Source: DTU098 sp964498525 (GTDB taxonomy: Bacteria > Bacillota > Desulfotomaculia > Desulfotomaculales > Pelotomaculaceae). Taken from it: a stretch of 64,000 nucleotides of DNA. The notes beneath the pieces are model-generated. The model did not search any database and was not told where the DNA came from. It saw only the letters and a list, made by a program, of their open reading frames with translations. The DNA lies in assembly GCA_964498525.1 (NCBI GenBank), contig CAZCGU010000012.1, positions 33,005 to 97,004 of the forward strand, in the 5' to 3' direction. Numbering within the stretch: position 1 is the first letter of the stretch; the number at the start of each line of letters is the position of its first letter. The position numbers and the translations under genes were made by a program. Below are positions 58,929 through 64,000 of this stretch, piece by piece.

Positions 58929-60224
58929 TTACAGGCCGAACCTCTTATAAACCTCATCAATGTGTTTCAGGTGGTAACTAAAATCAAACAGTTCGTCAAC
59001 CTCTTCCTCGCTGAGCCGGGCGGCTACGTCGCCATCCCCCAGCAGCAGGTCCCGGAAGCTTTCCCCCGTGCGCCAGGATCGCATGGCGTTGCGCTGCACC
59101 AGCTCGTAGGCCCGCTCCCGGCTTAACCCCTTTTCCTCAACCAGGGCCAGCAATACCCGCTGGGAGAAAATGAGCCCGTGGGTGCGGTTTACGTTGCGGA
59201 TCATGTTTTCGGGGTAAACCATAAGGCCGGTGATAACGTCTATGAGCTTGGCCAGCATGTAGTCCAGGATAATGGTGCTGTCGGGTACGATAACCCGCTC
59301 CACTGAAGAGTGGGAGATGTCCCGTTCATTCCAGAGGGCAACGTTTTCCATGGCCGCCAGGGCGTTTCCCCGCAGAAGGCGGGCCAGGCCGGAGATGCGT
59401 TCCCCGGTGATGGGGTTGCGTTTGTGGGGCATGGCCGAAGAACCCTTTTGCCCCTTGCGGAAGGGCTCCTCCACCTCCAGGATGTCGGTGCGCTGAAGGC
59501 TGCGCAGCTCGGTGGCGAATTTATCCAGGGTGCTCCCTATGACAGCGATGGCCGTCAGATATTCGGCGTGGCGGTCCCTTTGCAGCACCTGCGTGGAAAC
59601 CCTGGCCGGCTTTAAGCCCAGCCTGGCGCAGACATGGGCTTCCACCCGGGGATCCACGTTGGCGTATGTCCCCACGGCGCCGGAAATCTTACCCACGCTG
59701 ACTGTTTCCACAGCCTGTTCCATCCGGCGAATATTGCGCCCGGTTTCGTCCAGCCAGAGAAGCATTTTCAGTCCGAAGGTGATGGGCTCGGCGTGAATGC
59801 CGTGGGTACGCCCGATCATTACCGTGTTACGGTGTTCTATAGCCTTTTCCAGCAGCGCTTCCCTGAGCTGTTTCAGGCCGGCCGTCAGGCGTTCCCCGGC
59901 TTCCTTCATCAGGGCGGACAGGGCGGTGTCCAGCACGTCCGAGGAGGTCAACCCAAGGTGGATATACCGGGCCGCCTCTCCCACATATTCACCAACGTTG
60001 GTGGTAAAGGCGATCATATCGTGGTTGGTCACCGCTTCAATCTCGGCAATGCGGCGCACATCAAATGAGGCCTTTTCTTTAATCCGGGCCAGGGCCTCCA
60101 GGGGAACCTGCCCCAGCTCCGCCAGGGCCTCACAGGCATAAATCTCCACATCCAGCCATTTCCTGAACTTGTTTTCTTCCGACCAGATTTTTTTCATCTC
60201 CGGCAGCGTATAACGCTCAATCAT
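58929..60224 (-). CDS. purB: Adenylosuccinate lyase
   Basis: The 431-residue fumarase-superfamily enzyme acts twice in purine synthesis, on SAICAR and on adenylosuccinate. MIERYTLPEMKKIWSEENKF is the usual start. TNHDMIAFTTNVGE carries a substrate His region, and HLGLTSSDVLDTALS and RTHGIHAEPITFG the catalytic His near 141. The flexible signature loop GSSAMPHKRNPITGERISGL near 262 holds the catalytic Ser. GGAGG lies about ten bases before ATG 60224. It follows purE by 246 bp and precedes purC. Length and motifs are normal. Confidence 0.96.
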   Translation of the reverse strand: MIERYTLPEMKKIWSEENKFRKWLDVEIYACEALAELGQVPLEALARIKEKASFDVRRIAEIEAVTNHDMIAFTTNVGEYVGEAARYIHLGLTSSDVLDTALSALMKEAGERLTAGLKQLREALLEKAIEHRNTVMIGRTHGIHAEPITFGLKMLLWLDETGRNIRRMEQAVETVSVGKISGAVGTYANVDPRVEAHVCARLGLKPARVSTQVLQRDRHAEYLTAIAVIGSTLDKFATELRSLQRTDILEVEEPFRKGQKGSSAMPHKRNPITGERISGLARLLRGNALAAMENVALWNERDISHSSVERVIVPDSTIILDYMLAKLIDVITGLMVYPENMIRNVNRTHGLIFSQRVLLALVEEKGLSRERAYELVQRNAMRSWRTGESFRDLLLGDGDVAARLSEEEVDELFDFSYHLKHIDEVYKRFGL

Positions 60225-60470
60225 GAAGCAGCAGCCTCCTGCGTAATCTTAGTTAACCTTGCGGCAGTTAAATATCCGACAGTTTAGACACTATTATCGC
60301 AACAACAATACAAAAATACAAAATGCTCATTCAGCAGGCCCCGGTCCGGACATCCGGCACGGCGGCGCCGTCCGGCAGGATCGCTGCGGTCTCTAACCGC
60401 CCCCCTTGCCCGGGCGCCGGCGCCATATATGCGGCATATGCCAGTTCTTCCCTGATATTATGTACTGTAT

Positions 60471-61004
60471 CTACCTGTCTTTACCTTCCCGAAATTTAAG
60501 ATAGCCCCCGACGCCCAGTTCCGCAAGGCTGGCATCTTTGGCCAGGACCTGCTCCGCCAGCTTCTCTTTATAAGCTACAATCCGGTGCTGCACTTCCGGG
60601 TTGGCGGCGCCGATGATCTGGGCGGCGAGGATACCGGCGTTCCGCGCGCCGTTGATGGCAACGGTAGCCACGGGCACACCAGAGGGCATTTGCACCATAG
60701 CGTAAAGGGCGTCCACGCCGTTCAGGGCGCCAGTTTTGATGGGAACGCCAATCACCGGCAGGGGGGTATAGGCCGCAATAACGCCGGGCAGGTGGGCGGC
60801 CCCGCCCGCCCCCGCAATAATCACCGCCAGACCGCGCCCCGCCGCCTCACGGGCGTAAGCAGCCGTTTTATCCGGCGCCCGGTGGGCGGAAGAAATAACG
60901 GACTCCCAGGAGATTTTTAATTCGTCCAGAATAGCGGCGGCTTCCGTCATAACCGGCAAGTCCGAGTCGCTGCCCATAATAATGCCCACCATGGGTTGGG
61001 ACAT
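60471..61004 (-). CDS. purE: N5-carboxyaminoimidazole ribonucleotide mutase (PurE class)
   Basis: The 177-residue protein begins MSQPMVGIIMGSDSDLPVMT, the phosphate-binding GSxSD motif of PurE. SAHRAPDKTAAYAREAAGRG near 40 has the catalytic His, and IIAGAGGAAHLPGVIAAYTPLPVIGVP near 68-95 is the core, followed by ALYAMVQMPSGVPVATVAIN. No purK was found next to it. The sequence does not decide between class I (needs PurK) and class II (direct CO2 use). GAAGGAG stands before ATG 61004. It heads the purine operon. Confidence 0.95.
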   Translation of the reverse strand: MSQPMVGIIMGSDSDLPVMTEAAAILDELKISWESVISSAHRAPDKTAAYAREAAGRGLAVIIAGAGGAAHLPGVIAAYTPLPVIGVPIKTGALNGVDALYAMVQMPSGVPVATVAINGARNAGILAAQIIGAANPEVQHRIVAYKEKLAEQVLAKDASLAELGVGGYLKFREGKDR

Positions 61005-61309
61005 AGTCTATTGTCTCCTTCATCCTTATTATTGTACTTGTTTTCAGGGTCACACCTAAAATCGTAAAACAGGGCGCCCGGAGTTGCCTTATCAACGCCC
61101 TTATTCCTTGCAATGTTTTCAAGCCCGTTGCAAATATTATAGACCAGCGGCCGGGATTCATACCCTGCAGTAAAAACGCAGGCAACGCAGGCGGGCAAGA
61201 TGGTTTGATTTTCCCCGTTGTCCCCCGGAGGCAAGGGGGTTTCCAGGGCGTCCATGGCCCTTTTCCGCCCCTTCTTTTTTCTGCTCCTTCGCTCCACAGT
61301 GAAAAACTC

Positions 61310-61364
61310 AAGCCCGGGCGGGCAGGTCTCGTTTAGGAGTGAAACCTACCCGCCTGGGCTTTTA
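61310..61364 (+). terminator. Large GC-rich hairpin, terminator-like on the plus strand
   Basis: AAGCCC-GGCGGG-AGGT pairs with ACCT-CCCGCC-GGGCTT (single mismatches between blocks) around a 16-base loop, followed by TTTTAT on the plus strand. On the minus strand GAGTTTTTC follows instead, so it may also act as a leader attenuator of the purine operon about 300 bp before purE. Confidence 0.6.
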
Positions 61365-61663
61365 TCCCTTCCCGGTGTAACCTGCGGAAGATGAGTCCTG
61401 TCCGGCCAACTTCCCCCAGGCCTGTCCCGCTTGGTCCGAACCACCTCTGTAATAGTTAAAAGGCGTGGAACCCTAGGCACACTTTCCCTCTTTTTTGTTG
61501 AAATTTTCAGCAGAATCAAACAAGAACACCCGCAAGAAAGGGGTTTAGAGGCTTGTTCTGTATTTCGAGCCTATCTTAACAAATTTTACTTGAAATTTCA
61601 ATATCGAATCCACAAAGTGCCCTGGCCAACCGCGTTCATGGTTAAGACCCCTTTAAGGAATAG

Positions 61664-61696
61664 AAAACCGTTCGAGACAGTGGGCTCCTCGAACGG
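61664..61696 (-). terminator. Intrinsic terminator downstream of the lipoprotein gene
   Basis: A perfect 9-bp stem, CCGTTCGAG/CTCGAACGG, with an 11-base loop; on the minus strand TTTTCT follows. It lies 176 bp past the lipoprotein stop. Confidence 0.65.
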
Positions 61697-61871
61697 CATT
61701 GACAACCATACTGGTCTTTTCACAACTCTCATAAAACCACACAGCAATATTCCGGGTACATCATCAAGTATTCACCCGCGCTCGGGTATATTTGCCGGCA
61801 CGGAAAGTTCACGGATGGTAAGTCCAGTACTTTTCAGTCCCAAACACAAACAGATTGCCGGCCGGAAGCAT

Positions 61872-62468
61872 CTACCAGTCAGAGGCGCTTGCAATCAACA
61901 GTTCCATGAGCGCTGCGCCCAGTTCCGGCGCACTCCAGGCGGAGTAAGCCGAAGGAACAAAGCAAACGGCATAGCAATCCTCACCGCGCAGGGCAACGAT
62001 TTCCGCGTCCCAGTCGCCAATCTCGTAATAGATGGCTGTGTCCCACATCGGGGACTCAAGCCAGACTCGGCTTTGGGGGTTTGCGGCGGTTCGGTAATCT
62101 TCGAGCAAATCCATCCCGCCACCAAGATGAATGCGAAACTCTATCGTAAGCATCGCGGAAGTATCGCTCCAAAAGCTTCCGCCGATAACATCCCCTTCCA
62201 GTTCAATGTACTGATAGTCGCTCGCACCCGTGATGGCCTTGAGGTCTTCTTTATCAACCACGTAGTCAATGCGCGCTTCGGCCACCTGCCCGACCGTTGC
62301 ATCGGCGGGCGGATCCTGTGCGGGAGAGAGGGCGTGGGAAACCTCAGGTTTTGCCGCCGTTTCCGGCACAGACGTGGATATTTCCTCCGTCGTGGGCAAA
62401 GCGCAACCGCTTAAATTGAGTATAAGCAGCAAACCGAGCAATATGGATTGTATTACAATCTTTCTCAT
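61872..62468 (-). CDS. Putative lipoprotein, function unknown
   Basis: The 198-residue protein has a signal peptide with lipobox: MRKIVIQSILLGLLLILNLS then GCALPTTEE, so Cys22 would be lipid-modified and the protein held at the outer face of the membrane. A Pro/Thr/Ser-rich linker (to about residue 60) precedes a beta-rich domain with DYQYIELEGDVIGGSFWSDT and MLTIEFRIHLGGGMDLLED. No known family is recognised. AAGCGGGGAG precedes ATG 62468, and an imperfect palindrome at 62550-62574 lies in its upstream region. Codon use is less GC-rich than in the core operons, consistent with transfer. Confidence 0.75.
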   Translation of the reverse strand: MRKIVIQSILLGLLLILNLSGCALPTTEEISTSVPETAAKPEVSHALSPAQDPPADATVGQVAEARIDYVVDKEDLKAITGASDYQYIELEGDVIGGSFWSDTSAMLTIEFRIHLGGGMDLLEDYRTAANPQSRVWLESPMWDTAIYYEIGDWDAEIVALRGEDCYAVCFVPSAYSAWSAPELGAALMELLIASASDW

Positions 62469-62549
62469 TAGCTACTCCCCGCTTCCTGCTTGTCTCAGCG
62501 GCCGCCGTCGTTATACCATTCATTATTAGGGATCTCCCTACAAAAATGA

Positions 62550-62574
62550 TCTCACAATATACTATATTGTAGAG
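62550..62574 (-). promoter_or_regulatory. Imperfect palindrome upstream of the lipoprotein gene
   Basis: TCTCACAATATA-C-TATATTGTAGAGA is an inverted repeat broken by one inserted base. It lies about 80 bp before the start codon in AT-rich sequence with TATAGTAT-like -10 candidates. A repressor operator is likely; the regulator is unknown. Confidence 0.45.
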
Positions 62575-62590
62575 ATAAAATATACGCAAC

Positions 62591-62630
62591 CAAAAAGAGC
62601 TAACTGACACTTAAAATCAGTTAGCTCTTT
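62591..62630 (-). terminator. Intrinsic terminator facing the KilA-N unit
   Basis: A perfect 13-bp stem, AAAGAGCTAACTG/CAGTTAGCTCTTT, with an 11-base loop. On the minus strand it is followed by TTGG after five T, and on the plus strand by ACTT, so it mainly ends minus-strand transcripts from the right. Confidence 0.85.
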
Positions 62631-62643
62631 ACTTACGGATACT

Positions 62644-62745
62644 TAATCAGTGTTGCCAAAACGTTGCCACAAGGCTCATTTCAACCTCTAAAACCCGCTT
62701 ATATCAAGGGTTTGGAGCGTTTAGCACATCACTCCCACTCGGCGA
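62644..62745 (-). pseudogene. Possible remnant of an integrase end or attachment region
   Basis: On the minus strand two short in-frame pieces read TLQTLDISGF then stop, and EVEMSLVATFWQH then stop. These phrases resemble sequence found at the ends of tyrosine-recombinase genes of integrative elements. The adjacent GAGTGGGAGTGA is similar to a known 3'-end attachment sequence. No full recombinase domain is present. The evidence is recollection of motif style only, so this call is weak. Confidence 0.3.
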
Positions 62746-62859
62746 AATCAACTTTGTTTTTGCTGTGATTGGGTCGTTTTCAATACATATACTAAACCTA
62801 TTTGTTTAATTTTCGCTATGCCATTTTTGTCTTTCAAATCTTTTAGTATCAAAATAGTA

Positions 62860-63753
62860 TCAGATATCGCTCGGCTTTTCTTCCTCGTTTGTGCCTTGCA
62901 ACAGGAGATTGTTCGCTGATAATTCGGCATTCAACCTTTGCGCTGCCGCACTGTCTGCCAGAGACTTCATTTGTTCTATCGCCATCTTATTAAGGTATTG
63001 CAACCTGTCCTTTTGCGGAAGCTGTTGCTTAATCAGCTCAGCGTTCATGCTTTCAAGATTTACAAGGACAATCAGCTGATAAATCGTTGCGCTGTCTCGG
63101 ATATTTCCCGCAGCGTCCGGGTTTTTCTCTCGCCACTCTTTTGCGGTCATGCCAAACAACGCCACATTGAGCATATCCGCTTCGTTCGCATATGTATAGT
63201 TGATTTGTTTTGACGTGAGGCTGCTCGGTATCAAGTGTTCCTTGATCGCATCGGTATGAATGCGATAATTTACTTTTGCCAATTCACGCTTCGCATTCCA
63301 TTCCAGCGCCAGCCGATGCCCTTCATCGGTTTTGAGCCGTTGGTAGTCTTTGATGATGTAAAGCTTAAACTCCGGCGAAATCCAAGAAGCAAATTCCATT
63401 GCAATGTCAACATGAGCAAAGGTGCCGCCGTACCTGCCGGACTTCGACTGTATGCCAATCGCGTTGGTTGATTCTATCCACTTTTTGGGTGACAGGGTAA
63501 ACGCATTGCGCCCGGATTCCATTTTAAACCCCTCGAAATCGAGGTGTTTAAAATTCGGATTATTCAGTTCTTCCCACAGCCCTAAAAACTCAATCGTTTC
63601 ACGATTTCGCATCCAGTTTTGTATAACAGCCGTCGGGTCATCGCTTTTGTAGCGCGCTATGTCAGTAATGCTGATATAATCGGCCTGCGCCGCCGTCAAC
63701 ACCGATATTTCAAGCCCTTTTGCAGTTATGGTTGATTTTACTTGTTTTGGCAT
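62860..63753 (-). CDS. KilA-N domain protein (phage/mobile-element type)
   Basis: The start is ATG 63753, with AAGGAAGTGG upstream; the frame is open further but the KilA-N domain begins here. Residues 25-140 carry the domain: ISITDIARYKSDDPTAVIQN, WMRNRETIEFLGLWEELNN, RYGGTFAHVDIAMEFASWIS and FKLYIIKDYQRLK. KilA-N is a DNA-binding fold found in phage antirepressors and related mobile-element genes. A helical C-terminal half follows (LNVALFGMTAKEWREKNPDA), often seen in stand-alone chromosomal KilA-N proteins. It lies at the right end, in AT-richer accessory sequence, behind a terminator. Confidence 0.9.
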   Translation of the reverse strand: MPKQVKSTITAKGLEISVLTAAQADYISITDIARYKSDDPTAVIQNWMRNRETIEFLGLWEELNNPNFKHLDFEGFKMESGRNAFTLSPKKWIESTNAIGIQSKSGRYGGTFAHVDIAMEFASWISPEFKLYIIKDYQRLKTDEGHRLALEWNAKRELAKVNYRIHTDAIKEHLIPSSLTSKQINYTYANEADMLNVALFGMTAKEWREKNPDAAGNIRDSATIYQLIVLVNLESMNAELIKQQLPQKDRLQYLNKMAIEQMKSLADSAAAQRLNAELSANNLLLQGTNEEEKPSDI

Positions 63754-64000
63754 AGGCACCACTTCCTTTGCTACACAACATATATTATCACAATCGGTAC
63801 ATCCAAACAACGTTATATACTCAACTTGTACTCGTCCCAATTCGTGGTAACATGGTACTCAACGCCGGTTTCCAGCGCCTTCATGGGTGTTCTATTAAGA
63901 CCCCAAAACACCATCAATAACCAATAATTACATTTAACCCCTGGGAAAACTTTTGACGAAAAAGAATAAATACTTCCCCGATAAAGCAGGATTGGCCCTC
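63754..64000. other. Upstream region of the KilA-N gene
   Basis: About 250 bp of AT-rich sequence to the window end. A minus-strand frame ending at 63817 is open to the right edge and ends with GVEYHVTTNWDEYKLSI; it could be the tail of a gene beyond the window, but no family is evident. Confidence 0.3.

Larger units (their letters stand above)
61005..61871. other. Long region between purE and the lipoprotein gene, no confident gene
   Basis: 867 bp. Two strong hairpins lie here (61310-61364 and 61664-61696). A minus-strand frame from about 61261 to 60947 reads protein-like in part (RPLVYNICNGLENIARNKG) but runs into purE and has a poor start. No guanine, ZTP or PurR-type leader could be recognised upstream of purE. 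The part right of 61500 is AT-richer and looks like recently acquired sequence. Confidence 0.45.

Noticed and set aside
60947..61297. Minus-strand frame upstream of and overlapping purE as a gene
   Set aside because: It extends about 58 bp into purE, has no clear ribosome site, and matches no family, though its middle part looks protein-like.
61431..62414. Long plus-strand frame of 327 codons
   Set aside because: It is largely antisense to the lipoprotein gene, which has a lipobox and ribosome site; its translation has no recognisable domain.

Overview
The window looks like chromosome from an anaerobic, spore-forming Firmicute of the Peptococcaceae type (Pelotomaculum/Desulfotomaculum-like). 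This is inferred from moderately high GC, strong AGGAGG ribosome sites with many TTG/GTG starts, a dnaE-accD-accA-pfkA-pyk block, the TRAP gene mtrB, FeoA/FeoB, spore-associated DUF1657/DUF421 proteins and many Fe-S ATPases. Most genes lie on the minus strand. No rRNA, tRNA, CRISPR array or intact insertion sequence was seen.

Region by region: 0-1.8 kb holds a truncated methyltransferase, a flavodoxin-fold oxidoreductase and a hypothetical gene. 1.8-6.7 kb is an eight-gene minus-strand operon resembling the orange-protein (ORP) neighbourhood: two NifX-like proteins, two ferredoxin-MinD ATPases, a Cys-rich Mrp ATPase, a DUF134 regulator and two small Gly-rich proteins. 6.8-7.9 kb has two almost identical c-di-GMP-I riboswitches in series, a small protein gene (its paralogue lies at 11.8 kb), an unexplained structured segment and a terminator. 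7.9-15 kb is a mixed accessory block: a peroxiredoxin remnant, DUF4363, DUF421, an MFS exporter, DUF1657, a macrodomain-SGNH fusion and a DedA protein. 15-26.3 kb carries core metabolism and replication: pyk, pfkA, accA, accD, mtrB, dnaE, a YbaK-type deacylase, trmL and nth. 26.5-36.6 kb carries alpha-glucan metabolism (DUF4912, a GH57 branching enzyme, a nucleotidyltransferase-phosphomutase fusion, a GT4 synthase and a starch-binding module) around a Fur-controlled feoA-feoA-feoB operon. That operon ends in a hidden 51-codon Cys-rich gene.

37-41.4 kb is a (homo)citrate synthase, aconitase-family and (iso)citrate dehydrogenase operon, giving either 2-oxoglutarate or 2-oxoadipate. 41.8-47.2 kb holds ligA, amj and pcrA. 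47.3-52.6 kb is a histidine operon (yerC, hisD, C, B, A, I) and 52.7-61 kb a purine operon (purE, B, C, M, N, H, D). Both lack several genes at the places where relatives carry them: hisZ/G, hisH and hisF, and purS/Q/L/F. All glutamine-dependent and PRPP-consuming steps of both pathways are therefore absent here, and a decayed second copy of the purC 3' end sits in the purine gap. 61-64 kb is accessory sequence with a lipoprotein, a possible integrase-end remnant and a phage-type KilA-N protein.

The most unusual points are the duplicated c-di-GMP switch and its orphan small-protein family, the macrodomain-SGNH fusion, the patterned gaps in the his and pur operons, the nth gene with an apparent AUA start, and the structured repeat element at 7.64-7.84 kb.
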